From contig NZ_AP025286.1 of the NCBI RefSeq assembly GCF_036492245.1, forward strand, positions 2,418,001 to 2,482,000: a stretch of 64,000 nucleotides of DNA. The letters run 5' to 3'. Shown here piece after piece: positions 10,114-18,849 of this stretch (positions are counted from its first letter, which is position 1; every line of letters begins with the position of its first letter). Under the pieces are notes generated by a model that had not been told where the DNA came from, did not search any database, and saw nothing but the letters and a program-made list of their open reading frames with translations. Made by a program: the position numbers and the translations under genes. This stretch comes from Treponema bryantii (GTDB lineage: Bacteria; Spirochaetota; Spirochaetia; Treponematales; Treponemataceae).

Positions 10114-10933
10114 ACTCGAAAGACTTGCATTACTTTTTTCTCTTGCACCCGTAATGAAAGGCTTTATTGCCATGAGCATAAGCGGAGCCGTTTTCCCGCT
10201 CTGTGGAGTTATGGTCCTGCGACTGAATCTTGTTCCAATGCGTTACATGCTGATGCACGGAGTAATACTCGGCGGTGCAATTGCGATGGCACTGAATGTT
10301 CCCCTGCTTCCTGTAACAATCACAGTAAATCTGCTTTTAGTTTTTATGATGATTATGATGACAGGAAGCGGTGAAGGAAGAAACTTCGGCGGTACAAGTG
10401 CAGCTACAATGGTCTTGAGCATGGCCCTCGCCTCACTGATTATGCATGTAGCTGATGTTCCTGCAAAAGACACTCTCGACCTTTTATGGGGAAGTCCTTT
10501 TGCCTTGAGCTATCTGGACATTACAGCGCTTGGCATACTTGCCCTCGTGCTCCTCTTATACGTCATCATAAATTTCAGAAACATCAAAAATCTTTTTTTC
10601 AGTAAAGAGATTTCCATGAGTCTTGGAATCCGCGTAAGACTTCATAACACAATAATGGTTATTCTGATTGCCTCTGTAGTTGCAATTGCAATGAAGCTGC
10701 TCGGAGCTTTTCTAATCGACTCACTTTTAATTCTTCCGGTAATGTGTGCCGCGCCATTCCTGAAAAAATTGAACCACAACGGAATCCGTTCACTGTTTAT
10801 CGGAAGCTGTATTACAGGCTTTATTCTCTCGGTTGCAGGCTATGTTATAGCTGTTGCCGCAGATTTTCCTCCAGCTGGAACTATTGCAGTTCTCGCCGGA
10901 ATATTATTTTTTATAGGAAGGATTTTTAAATGA
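10106..10933 (+). CDS. ABC-3 family metal transporter permease (ZnuB-like)
   Basis: 275 residues, about eight membrane helices, the expected layout for ZnuB/MntB permeases that pass Zn2+ or Mn2+ across the inner membrane. Conserved features include the stretch RYMLMHGVILGGAIA (~47-61), AKDTLDLLWGSPFALS (~120-135) and the C-terminal MKLLGAFLIDSLLILPV (~197-213), the family's permease core. The start is a TTG at 10106 with a strong GGGAGGT site at 10091-10097; it overlaps the end of the ATPase gene by 8 nt. The stop overlaps the next ATG (ATGA), so all three genes are translationally coupled. Confidence 0.85.
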   Translation: MDKLERLALLFSLAPVMKGFIAMSISGAVFPLCGVMVLRLNLVPMRYMLMHGVILGGAIAMALNVPLLPVTITVNLLLVFMMIMMTGSGEGRNFGGTSAATMVLSMALASLIMHVADVPAKDTLDLLWGSPFALSYLDITALGILALVLLLYVIINFRNIKNLFFSKEISMSLGIRVRLHNTIMVILIASVVAIAMKLLGAFLIDSLLILPVMCAAPFLKKLNHNGIRSLFIGSCITGFILSVAGYVIAVAADFPPAGTIAVLAGILFFIGRIFK

Positions 10934-11679
10934 AAAAAATCTCTAAAATCACTATTGCCCTTTTCGCTGCTCTTGCGCTTGTTAATTCTGCATGGGCTGC
11001 ACCAAAGAAAATTGTTGCCTCTACTTCATGGGCCGCTGCCTTTGCAGACATTGCCGGTGCTGATGAAGTTGAAAGCATTGCCCCTGTAAATCTCCGCCAT
11101 CCGCCGGAGTACGAAATTACAGTAAGCGATGTTCAGAAAATTTCTGATTCTGAAGTTTTCATTTTCGCTGGCTTTGAACGCATGATGAAAACTCTTGGAA
11201 CAAAAGTTCCTAATAAGGGCGTAAGTGTTCAGGTTGTTCTTGATAACTCACTTGCAACTGTTCAGGAATCTACTTTGAAAATTGCGCAGGCTCTTGGAAC
11301 AGAAGAGATTCAGAAAGTTCGTTTTGCAGAATATGAAAAACTTGTAAAAGACGGTCAGAAAAAAGCTTTAAAAAAGAAACTCAATAAAAAGAAAGTTCTC
11401 TGTAACAAGAATCAGACCTATCTTGCAAAGGAACTTGGACTTGATATCGTCGGAGTTTTCGGGCCTGGTCCTGTAAGTGCAGAAGAACTTCTTAAAGCAA
11501 AGAAAGAAGGCTATGATCTTATTATTGATAATATTCATAACCCAACTGGAAAACCTGTTACTGAAATTCTTCCAAAGGCAAAATACATTGAATGGCGCAA
11601 CTTCCCTACTGCCGTTGAACACGACGCACTTAAGAAAGTTGTAAGCGATAATATTGATATGTTACTTGCTGAGTTTTAA
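10930..11679 (+). CDS. Metal-type ABC substrate-binding protein (ZnuA-like, divergent)
   Basis: 249 residues; Sec signal with AWA/A cleavage near 23-24, so periplasmic. Fold order fits SBP_bac_9: IVASTSWAAAFADIAG, then RHPPEYEITVSDVQKI with the first metal-ligand His at 57, then FAGFERMMKTL. It is shorter than usual (~300) and lacks the His-rich loop. The second ligand His of the family (in HxxfxYfaxxxGL) is replaced by Gln in NQTYLAKELGL, and the third region reads GPGPVSAEEL. Specificity for zinc is therefore doubtful; manganese, iron or a non-metal ligand are alternatives. Last gene of the operon, overlapping the convergent cimA by 18 nt. Confidence 0.8.
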   Translation: MKKISKITIALFAALALVNSAWAAPKKIVASTSWAAAFADIAGADEVESIAPVNLRHPPEYEITVSDVQKISDSEVFIFAGFERMMKTLGTKVPNKGVSVQVVLDNSLATVQESTLKIAQALGTEEIQKVRFAEYEKLVKDGQKKALKKKLNKKKVLCNKNQTYLAKELGLDIVGVFGPGPVSAEELLKAKKEGYDLIIDNIHNPTGKPVTEILPKAKYIEWRNFPTAVEHDALKKVVSDNIDMLLAEF

Positions 11680-13227
11680 TTCAAACGAATCTACAAGGGC
11701 GATCCATGACGCTTCAATTACGTCGGAAGATACGCCCACTGTAGTCCAGCTGCTCTGTCCGTCGGTAGATTCAATAATTACACGTACACGGGCAGCAGTA
11801 GCAGACTTAGAATCCAATACACGTACCTTATAGTCCACCAGTCTGAAATTAGAAACAACAGGATAGAACTTTTCGAGCGCCTTACGAAGCGCAATATCCA
11901 GAGCGTTGACAGGACCGTCTCCCTCACCCGCTGTAATTTCAAAGTTTCCGTCTACTTCAACCTTAATCTGTGCACAGCAGCAAACGCCCTCTTCCGGACG
12001 CGGATTTGAACCTGTTGTCTGATAGTAATGAAGCTTAAAAAACGGCTTATACTGACCGAGCATCTTTTTTACAAGAAGCTCAAAACTTCCGTCGGCACCT
12101 TCAAACTGATAGCCTGCAGATTCGAGTTCCTTTACCTTAGCCATAAGGTCGCTTACGATAGGATCGTTGCGTTTTACATCAGGCACAAAGCGGCGGATCT
12201 TCTCCAAAATCATACTGCGGCCGGCAACCTCGCTCATAAGGAAAACGCGGTTGTTACCTACAGTTTCGGGAGTAATATGCTCATAGGCAAAAGGATTTTT
12301 CAGAACAGCATCAATATGCATTCCAGCCTTATGCGCAAAAGCATCTTTTCCAACATAAGGCGACTGAGGATTTACACGGATATTTGTGAGCTCTGCAACA
12401 CGCTTACAGATTGCAGTAAGGTTTTTCATGCTCTCTTCAGGAATAACCTGATAGCCCATTTTAATCTGAAGATTAGGGATGATTGTAGAAAGATTTGCGT
12501 TACCGGTACGTTCACCAAATCCAAGGAGAACACCCTGAACATGAGTTGCACCTTCCTTTACGGCAACAAGGGAATTTGCAACGGCAAGTCCGCAATCATT
12601 GTGAGTATGAATACCTACGGTTACTTTCTTTCCATACAGTTTTACAACCTCAGCTACGGCACGGCGGCATTCGTCAATCATAAAGCCGCCCTTTGTTTCG
12701 CACAGACTCAGGACAGTGGCTCCTCCGTCCACGGCAGCCTTTAAAGTTTCCAGTGCATAGGCTTTATCTTCTTCGTAAGCAGTAAAGAAATGTTCTGCAT
12801 CATAAATTACTTTGCGTCCGTTAGAAACAAGGAACTCGCAGGATTCGCGAATCATATTGAGATTTTCTTCTGGAGTTGTTTTGAGAATGTCTGTAACCTG
12901 GAAAGTCCAGGACTTACCGAAAATTACGACTGTTTTAGTTCCTGCGGCAAGAAGACTTTTGAGATTTGCATCGTCTTCGCATTTACAGTTTTTTCGTCTT
13001 GTAGAACCAAAGGCACAAACCTGAGCATTCTTAAACTGAATTTCAGCAACAGCCTTAAAGAACTCCATATCCTTAGGATTCGACCCCGGATTGCCAGCCT
13101 CGATGTAAGTTACGCCAAGGTTATCGAGCTCATGACAAATATGCAGTTTATCCTGAACAGAAAAACTAATACCTTCGCCCTGAGCACCGTCGCGTAATGT
13201 CGAATCAAGAATCTCAATTTTCTTCAT
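11662..13227 (-). CDS. cimA: (R)-citramalate synthase
   Basis: Condenses pyruvate and acetyl-CoA to citramalate, the first step of the threonine-independent route to isoleucine. 521 residues. The start MKKIEILDSTLRDGAQGEGISFS carries the R-D metal/substrate motif of the DRE-TIM metallolyase family, with IEAGNPGSNPKD near 42, HTHNDCGLAVANS (metal ligands, ~205-217), GERTGNANLS (~238-247), and a C-terminal LeuA dimer/regulatory domain from ~385. The GAQGEGISFSVQDKL start and length are those of CimA rather than isopropylmalate synthase. It is convergent with the ABC operon, with the 3' ends overlapping; no terminator is evident. Confidence 0.93.
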   Translation of the reverse strand: MKKIEILDSTLRDGAQGEGISFSVQDKLHICHELDNLGVTYIEAGNPGSNPKDMEFFKAVAEIQFKNAQVCAFGSTRRKNCKCEDDANLKSLLAAGTKTVVIFGKSWTFQVTDILKTTPEENLNMIRESCEFLVSNGRKVIYDAEHFFTAYEEDKAYALETLKAAVDGGATVLSLCETKGGFMIDECRRAVAEVVKLYGKKVTVGIHTHNDCGLAVANSLVAVKEGATHVQGVLLGFGERTGNANLSTIIPNLQIKMGYQVIPEESMKNLTAICKRVAELTNIRVNPQSPYVGKDAFAHKAGMHIDAVLKNPFAYEHITPETVGNNRVFLMSEVAGRSMILEKIRRFVPDVKRNDPIVSDLMAKVKELESAGYQFEGADGSFELLVKKMLGQYKPFFKLHYYQTTGSNPRPEEGVCCCAQIKVEVDGNFEITAGEGDGPVNALDIALRKALEKFYPVVSNFRLVDYKVRVLDSKSATAARVRVIIESTDGQSSWTTVGVSSDVIEASWIALVDSFELKLSK

Positions 13228-13270
13228 GAGTTAATTATGGAAGAAATAAGAGGAAGTTTCAAGAACCCCC

Positions 13271-13337
13271 GTCATTGCGAGGAGTGAAACGACGAACCTA
13301 TCTATTAAATGGATTGCTTCGCTGCGATCGCAATGAC
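13271..13337. repeat. Dispersed inverted repeat of the GTCATTGCGAGGAG type
   Basis: The arms GTCATTGCG (13271-13279) and CGCAATGAC (13329-13337) are exact complements; between them GGAGTGAAACGACGAA and GGATTGCTTCGCTGCGATCG form a further imperfect stem. The wording closely resembles the GTCATTGCGAGGAGCGAAGCGACG...GGATTGCTTCG repeat seen in many bacterial genomes. It occupies most of the 131-bp gap between cimA and uxaC. Confidence 0.6.
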
Positions 13338-13358
13338 GACATCTTATTCACAATAACG

Positions 13359-14798
13359 TTAGTTCAGAAAGAATTTTACGGAGTTCTCATAACAAACCGC
13401 AGCCACCAGACGGCCGAGGCTCTCTTCATGCCACGGGAACTCACCTGCTTCTACAAGACCGCCGATGTAGTTACACAAAATGCGGCGGAAATATTCATGT
13501 CGCGGATACGAAAGGAAACTGCGGCTATCTGTCAGCATGCCGACATAACTTCCAAGAGGTGCAGTTCTTGCATATACACGGATCTGCTCTTCAATTCCAT
13601 CTTTGTGATCATTGAACCACCATGCAGGACCAAACTGACAGTTGCGGAAGTTTGCAGCCATAGTTGCAAGAGCTTCGTTATCTTTTGGATTAAGGTTATA
13701 GAGGATTGTACGGGCACCCGGTGCTGCACTGTAAATCGCATTCAGAACAGCTCCAAGCTGCGGTGCAAAATTAAAGTCATTCAAACTGTCTTCACCAATA
13801 TTCTTTCCGGCAGCCTCGAGCATTGCAGCATTGTTGTCACGAAGGGCTCCAATGTGAATCTGCATTACAAAGCCCTTCTGAGCATAAAGCTTTCCGAGTT
13901 CCACCAGAACCCACCCCTTATATTTTGCAATTTCGTCGTGGCTGAGTTTTTTACCAATCCACGCCTTTTCAAAAATGTAGTTTACGTCATCGTAAGAAGC
14001 CGGCAGGTAGAAGTCTCCTTCAAGAGAATGATCACTTACTACAGAACCGTTCTCTTTGAAAAAGTCCATACGTCGGCCGAGAGCAGCAATCATATCAGAC
14101 ACAGACTGCAACTTTGTACCGTCCATTTTCTGAAGGCGGCTGATGTAATCTGCATAGGCAGGACTGTCTGGAGAAAGCGGAACATCCGGGCGGAAAGACG
14201 GGCGCACACGGAGTTCTGCGCTGTTGTCAGCCAGTTTCTTATGCCACTCAAGACTATCAAGAGGATCATCTGTGGTACACAATTCACGGACACCGAGTTT
14301 AGAAAGTAAACCGCGAGGCGCATACTCAGGCTTTGCTAAAAGCGCGTTACATTTATCCCAAACCTCACGGGCATTTGCTTCAGTAACAGGCTCGGTAATT
14401 CCAAAGTAGCGGGCAAGCTCAAGATGGCTCCAGTGATATAACGGATTTCCAGGACACAGTTGAAGTGTTCTAACAAAGGCAAGATAACGCTCGTAGTCGG
14501 CTTTTTCTACGGCAGCGGTTCCGCCACGTTCAGCATCTGATTTTACGGTGCCGTCTTTGCGGATGTGCCCTGTAATAAGAGATTCATCACCCCCGGCAGC
14601 TCTCATGCCACGCCATTTATAATGATCGTGATCAAGCCATGCATTTGCGAGATTTCCAAGAGTTTTATTCTCAAAAATCTCCTGTGGACTCAAATGATTA
14701 TGAAAATCGAAAATCGGCTGATTTTCTGCATATTTATGATATAAGATCTGAGCAGGTTCGCTCTGCAAAATAAAGTCATCATTCAAAAAGGATTTCAT
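13359..14798 (-). CDS. uxaC: Glucuronate isomerase (uronate isomerase)
   Basis: Converts D-glucuronate to D-fructuronate (and galacturonate to tagaturonate), first step of hexuronate use. 479 residues, normal for the family. Amidohydrolase-type landmarks: PIFDFHNHLSPQEI (metal-binding HxH, ~29-42), LYHWSHLELARYFG (~120), VRELCTTDDPLDSLEWHK (~174-191), MQIHIGALRDNN (~290) and MLTDSRSFLSYPRHEYFRR (~433-451). Start ATG 14798 with GAGGT site. It lies 34 nt after the MFS gene and is probably co-transcribed with it. uxuB and uxuA, the next two steps, are 8-10 kb away on the same strand. Confidence 0.95.
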   Translation of the reverse strand: MKSFLNDDFILQSEPAQILYHKYAENQPIFDFHNHLSPQEIFENKTLGNLANAWLDHDHYKWRGMRAAGGDESLITGHIRKDGTVKSDAERGGTAAVEKADYERYLAFVRTLQLCPGNPLYHWSHLELARYFGITEPVTEANAREVWDKCNALLAKPEYAPRGLLSKLGVRELCTTDDPLDSLEWHKKLADNSAELRVRPSFRPDVPLSPDSPAYADYISRLQKMDGTKLQSVSDMIAALGRRMDFFKENGSVVSDHSLEGDFYLPASYDDVNYIFEKAWIGKKLSHDEIAKYKGWVLVELGKLYAQKGFVMQIHIGALRDNNAAMLEAAGKNIGEDSLNDFNFAPQLGAVLNAIYSAAPGARTILYNLNPKDNEALATMAANFRNCQFGPAWWFNDHKDGIEEQIRVYARTAPLGSYVGMLTDSRSFLSYPRHEYFRRILCNYIGGLVEAGEFPWHEESLGRLVAAVCYENSVKFFLN

Positions 14799-14814
14799 AT
14801 AGTTTCTACCTCGA

Positions 14815-14824
14815 ATACTAGTAT
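14815..14824. promoter_or_regulatory. Perfect palindrome ATACTAGTAT ahead of uxaC
   Basis: A 10-bp palindrome 17-26 nt before the uxaC ATG that includes a possible -10 (TATACT on the minus strand). Nearly the same word, ATACTAGCAT, occurs at 25396-25405 upstream of uxuA, which makes it a candidate site for a shared hexuronate regulator. Confidence 0.35.
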
Positions 14825-14832
14825 ATCACACT

Positions 14833-16056
14833 TCATACCTTTTGTGTATTATGAGGAAGTTTTTTCATGGCAACAAAAGCTATAATCACACCAATTCCAC
14901 AGACAACAGTTCCTGTCAAAAGCATTTGAGTTATTCCCAGATTATCAAGAATTACTCCGCTTATAAGATTAGAAAAAACACCGCCTATTGTAATTGCACT
15001 TGTGATATAAGCCTGACCTTTAACCTGATCCAGTTCTTCCATTGTTTCGCTTACATAATATGCAGCTGCCGGAACAAATACAGCATAGGCAAAAATCTGG
15101 AACGACTGGCTGAAATAATAAACTGCAAGATTTCCGGCAGCCATCAGCACAATCATTTTTATAAAGAACGCAGCACCTGAAAATACAAGCATCCAGCGGG
15201 AAGCAATCTTTTTAAGAACAAAGCCAATCAGTGCCATAACAGGAAGTTCAAGAATAGCCTGCAGAAAGTTTGAATAGCCCAGTTCTTTTTCACCGCCCCC
15301 GAGTCCACGTATAATCTGAATCATAAAATCATTTATCATATTGTGGGCAAAAAAGAAGCAGATTGTTCCAACCAGAAAAAGCATAAATGCCGGATAAGTT
15401 CGGGCAAAATCAGAAATCTTATTATGAGCGGCAGCGGGCTGTGAATTAGAAGAATTCACGACATCCCCATTACCAGAGGCTTCCCCTTCTGTCTTCGGTT
15501 TCTTAAAAGTAAACACAACTAAAGCCGAAAGAATCATAGAAATAATATTCACAAAAAGAAGCACATTCACGCCACGTTTTGCAACAAAGCCGCCGACAAA
15601 TGCAGAAGTCACAGCGAAACTTGCAGAACCAAGTCCTCGTGCAAGTCCAAAATAAATAGGACAGCCAGCTTTCTGATACTCAAAACACAGAGCCAGTACA
15701 ACCGGCTGATATGAAAACTGAATCAGATAAATCAATGCATAAACAACAAAGATAAATGCCTTATTTTCATGAAACACCAGAAGTGTTGCTGAACCGGCAA
15801 GAATCAATACCACAGAAATTAAAATAAAACGGCGGTTTGTAAGCGGGCCGGGCTTGTCTATTACTCCGGCAATCAGCGGCTGAAAAACTGCAGAAATTAT
15901 ATTTGCAAGGGCAAGCAGAATTCCAACCTGAGTATTTGTAAAGCCGTTCGCAAGCAGATACACTGCGGCATAAGCATGTACAGTACAAAAGGCTGCAAAA
16001 TAAGAAATATTTATCAGCGAATATCTGAAAGTCCAGTTAAAATTATTACGGTTCAT
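14833..16056 (-). CDS. MFS transporter, 12 membrane helices
   Basis: 407 residues with about 12 helices and a polar central loop (~195-215), the layout of a single-component major facilitator. The opening NWTFRYSLINISYFAAFCTVHAYAAVYL resembles the LacY/PPP-type MFS_1 group (proton-linked sugar or nucleoside uptake). Conserved loop 2-3 reads PLIAGVIDKPGPLTNRRFI. The gene is followed by uxaC after 34 nt and preceded by a hydrolase gene (7-nt gap), so a role in hexuronide or oligosaccharide uptake is plausible, but this is inference from context only. Confidence 0.85.
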   Translation of the reverse strand: MNRNNFNWTFRYSLINISYFAAFCTVHAYAAVYLLANGFTNTQVGILLALANIISAVFQPLIAGVIDKPGPLTNRRFILISVVLILAGSATLLVFHENKAFIFVVYALIYLIQFSYQPVVLALCFEYQKAGCPIYFGLARGLGSASFAVTSAFVGGFVAKRGVNVLLFVNIISMILSALVVFTFKKPKTEGEASGNGDVVNSSNSQPAAAHNKISDFARTYPAFMLFLVGTICFFFAHNMINDFMIQIIRGLGGGEKELGYSNFLQAILELPVMALIGFVLKKIASRWMLVFSGAAFFIKMIVLMAAGNLAVYYFSQSFQIFAYAVFVPAAAYYVSETMEELDQVKGQAYITSAITIGGVFSNLISGVILDNLGITQMLLTGTVVCGIGVIIAFVAMKKLPHNTQKV

Positions 16057-16063
16057 ACAATCC

Positions 16064-17011
16064 TTATTCTTTTACTGCAGAATCATACATTGCAAGGATA
16101 CGCTTAAATAAATCTTCATCAGGGAGTTCATTAGAACGCAAAAGTCCGGTATGACCTCTATCCTCATTTGGAACAAAGGTAAAACGCGGATTATCCTTAA
16201 ATTTTCTGTAGTAGATTTTATATCCATATTCAGGAGGTACTGTTGCATCATCCATACTATGAATAATCATAACTTTTGCATCTGTAGCAGAAAAACCTTT
16301 TACGCCACTTGCAGTTGCATACTTTCCATACTTACAGGCTTCAAAGATTCTATAAAATGGAACAAAGAAAAGTACCAGATTACCGGCGATTTTTTTACCA
16401 CCTGCAACAAACATTCCAGGTGAATCATTAAACCCTGCAACCTCGGCTACAGCCTTCACTTCCGGATGATAGGCAGTAACACTGCTGACACTGAAACCAC
16501 CCCAGCTGTGTCCAAATAAAACAATCGGGAGTTTTTCAAAATTTCCACTGTTTTCAACAAAGGAAATTGCATAATCTAAATCGATTACTCCCTGTGGAAG
16601 ACCACCTACAACCTGATCTTTTCCAAAACCTTCACTTTCATCATTTCCGGTTGCATCATAGGCAAATACAGAATATCCGTTTTTAGCAAAATAATTTATG
16701 ATATCTGTATATCTGTTGTGTCCGCCTCCGCTAAAACCATGTGCAAAAACAACTATACCTTTTTTCTCATCATTGCCAATATTATACATATAACCGGCAA
16801 GACGCTGTCCTTTATTTGACTTAAAATCATATCTTGTTCTTTTAAGTCCTTCAAAATTTTCAACATAAAGTCTGTCTTCATCAGGCGTAATATAACGATT
16901 ACAGAAATTGAACTTATAAGAAATAAGCATTCCTATCCAAAGTCCAGTTATAACCAGCACGATAAACAGAACTGTACAGATTTTTAAATTTTTAATTGTC
17001 TTTTTTGTCAT
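16064..17011 (-). CDS. Membrane-anchored alpha/beta hydrolase
   Basis: 315 residues. An N-terminal signal anchor (~11-30) precedes an alpha/beta-hydrolase domain: oxyanion region FAHGFSGGGHNRY (~89-101), nucleophile elbow FGHSWGGF with Ser169, acid in IHSMDDATVPPEYG (~252) and catalytic His in DRGHTG near the C-terminus. This is the pattern of serine hydrolases of the Hydrolase_4/BAAT type; the substrate is unknown. It opens an operon with the MFS transporter (7-nt gap), from a good promoter at 17032-17060. A GGAG site precedes the ATG. Confidence 0.82.
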   Translation of the reverse strand: MTKKTIKNLKICTVLFIVLVITGLWIGMLISYKFNFCNRYITPDEDRLYVENFEGLKRTRYDFKSNKGQRLAGYMYNIGNDEKKGIVVFAHGFSGGGHNRYTDIINYFAKNGYSVFAYDATGNDESEGFGKDQVVGGLPQGVIDLDYAISFVENSGNFEKLPIVLFGHSWGGFSVSSVTAYHPEVKAVAEVAGFNDSPGMFVAGGKKIAGNLVLFFVPFYRIFEACKYGKYATASGVKGFSATDAKVMIIHSMDDATVPPEYGYKIYYRKFKDNPRFTFVPNEDRGHTGLLRSNELPDEDLFKRILAMYDSAVKE

Positions 17012-17031
17012 TGTTTTCTCCAGTTCGTCAA

Positions 17032-17060
17032 ATTATATTTTTTTTTATGTTTTATAACAA
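17032..17060 (-). promoter_or_regulatory. Promoter of the hydrolase-MFS(-uxaC) operon
   Basis: Minus strand TTGTTA (17055-17060), 17-nt spacer containing nine A residues, TATAAT (17032-17037), 20 nt before the hydrolase ATG. It lies back to back with the -10 of the divergent regulator gene. Confidence 0.55.
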
Positions 17061-17099
17061 TGATTTTGAAAACACTTTTCTTATGTTTCCATTATGTTA

Positions 17100-17105
17100 T
17101 ATAAT
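17100..17105 (+). promoter_or_regulatory. -10 box of the membrane HTH gene (leaderless)
   Basis: A perfect TATAAT ends 6 nt before the ATG at 17112 and no Shine-Dalgarno is present; only a weak -35 (TTTCTT) is seen at 17-nt spacing. Confidence 0.5.
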
Positions 17106-17111
17106 TAAAAC

Positions 17112-17846
17112 ATGAAATCCTTCTATTCGAAACAGTTTTTATTATTTATTCGCATAACTTCTATCATTTTTATCGGAATTCTTTGTTATCTGACCGGACA
17201 CGCTGTTTTCGATGTATTTTTGAATCATGATTACCCATGTATTTTCGGACTTATATGTGGACCTGTAAGTATTGTAATTCTGATTTTTGTTATACGAAAT
17301 CCGCAGAAACTTGCTTTATTTGTCCCACCACTTATTCTATATTCAGTTTCAAATGCAATTGGAAATGCAAATACAGCTTATCCCATAATCTTTCTGGAAC
17401 TTGCTGCCATTCTTTTATGGATCCGCGGTTTTTTCAACTGTCATAAAACAATTAAAATTTTTGGTATGGTTCTGATTTATCTGATTCCGGTTTTGCTTTA
17501 TCTTCGCTTTGGATGGGCTTATTTTGCAGAACAGCTTCTTGAGATTCTGCAGATACTGCTTATTACCTTCTGTATCATTTACATAATGTATGAATATATG
17601 AAAGCGCAGACGTCAACAGACAAGATTCTGAATATTGCAGATTATTCCGAAACTACAGAACGAGATGCAAAATGGCTTACTCTCGTACAGCAGGGAGTTA
17701 AATACGAAGCGATCGCCATTGACTATGAACTGACTCTTGGCACTGTTCAGAACAGGCTCAATAAAATCTATCACATTCTTGAAACTGGCGACCGCATCGG
17801 TTTTCTTTCAATTTATTCAAATGCTAAAATTATTTATAAAAAGTAA
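17112..17846 (+). CDS. Membrane protein with C-terminal helix-turn-helix (predicted regulator)
   Basis: 244 residues. About six hydrophobic helices occupy ~10-165. The soluble C-terminal part (~170-244) contains ERDAKWLTLVQQGVKYEAIAIDYELTLGTVQNRLNKIYHIL, which reads like a sigma-70 region 4/LuxR-type HTH (recognition helix around LGTVQNRLNKIY) ending in a short tail. This suggests a membrane-bound transcription factor of the kind that senses a membrane or small-molecule signal. It is divergent from the hydrolase-MFS operon and is the obvious candidate regulator of it. Convergent with the beta-barrel gene, 13 nt apart. Confidence 0.65.
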   Translation: MKSFYSKQFLLFIRITSIIFIGILCYLTGHAVFDVFLNHDYPCIFGLICGPVSIVILIFVIRNPQKLALFVPPLILYSVSNAIGNANTAYPIIFLELAAILLWIRGFFNCHKTIKIFGMVLIYLIPVLLYLRFGWAYFAEQLLEILQILLITFCIIYIMYEYMKAQTSTDKILNIADYSETTERDAKWLTLVQQGVKYEAIAIDYELTLGTVQNRLNKIYHILETGDRIGFLSIYSNAKIIYKK

Positions 17847-17859
17847 TTCAGCTTTTTCA

Positions 17860-18846
17860 TTACATAAAAGTATGAGTCCAGCTAATTGCAAAGCGCTTAA
17901 AGTACCATTCACGTCCTGTTACTTTAGTATTTAAGATATCACTTTCTTTTTCGATTTTATTTTCAAAGCTTCGGCGGCTTGAGAAATCAAACAGACAAAT
18001 CAGATTATCTTTTTTACCAATTTTAAACTGTACGAGAGGGCTTATTGAGATTTCCGGAAAATCCCCATCAAAAACATCATTATACACTCCATAAGCATCA
18101 CCATTATAATATCCGGCAGCCTTGAACATAACTCCTGCAAGATTTATTGGAAGTGGCATCTGATAACCTAAAATACACTGAACCTGATAAGCTAAACCAC
18201 GTACCTGATATTTTGAACACTGCCATTCATACAGACTGTCGCTTTCTAAACCTGCAATTCCAAAATAAATTGTTGTATAGGATGCGAGCAAAACAACATG
18301 ACTCCAGTCTCCTGGAATAAGAGCGCCTGTATCAAACTGGAAAGTTACTGTACCCCATGCCTCATAATAAGGATGTGATATAGTTGAGATTGGTTCGTAT
18401 TCATAAGTTGCTTTATTCATTTCGCACAAACCTTCAATTGGTCCTATATTCCAGCCCCAACCGATTGAACCTCCGGCCGAAAAAATCAAAAATGGCACAG
18501 GTTTAAATTCAATACTTAACTTTTGCTTTAATGAAATTGGAGTAAGTTCTAATGCACCACGAAAAGTAACATTAGCGTCAGAAACCAGCCAGTGTTCTCC
18601 AAGAGGTGTATTCAGCTTATATGCAGCAGTTAAAGTTGTACAGGCTTCCACTCCATCATAGACTCCGGTAATCGGGGCATAATGAGTATCTCCTGTAATA
18701 AATTCAGCTTTCGGATGGTAAGCGAAGTCTGTCTGAAGCGCAAGAGTAAATGGAGATTTTTTATCTGCATCATTATTATCATCCTGAGCAAAAACTCCAA
18801 AAACAGTTAAAACAGTTGCAAGTAAAATGGCTATTACTTTTTTCAT
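17860..18846 (-). CDS. Predicted outer-membrane or periplasmic beta-strand protein
   Basis: 328 residues. Sec signal peptide with cleavage after VFAQ near 20, then an acidic stretch and a sequence of alternating aromatic/polar segments (e.g. LVSDANVTFRGALEL, HVVLLASYTTIYFGIAG, RFAISWTHTF) typical of beta-barrels, although it ends in Met after Phe rather than Phe itself. I do not recognise a family. It follows the beta-lactamase-fold gene by 3 nt, so the two are one transcript. Confidence 0.65.
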   Translation of the reverse strand: MKKVIAILLATVLTVFGVFAQDDNNDADKKSPFTLALQTDFAYHPKAEFITGDTHYAPITGVYDGVEACTTLTAAYKLNTPLGEHWLVSDANVTFRGALELTPISLKQKLSIEFKPVPFLIFSAGGSIGWGWNIGPIEGLCEMNKATYEYEPISTISHPYYEAWGTVTFQFDTGALIPGDWSHVVLLASYTTIYFGIAGLESDSLYEWQCSKYQVRGLAYQVQCILGYQMPLPINLAGVMFKAAGYYNGDAYGVYNDVFDGDFPEISISPLVQFKIGKKDNLICLFDFSSRRSFENKIEKESDILNTKVTGREWYFKRFAISWTHTFM

Positions 18847-18849
18847 TTT

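Noticed and set aside
12028-14309. Long plus-strand frames opposite cimA and uxaC
   Set aside because: Both strands of well-identified genes are covered; the products show no motif, and no promoter or site precedes them.
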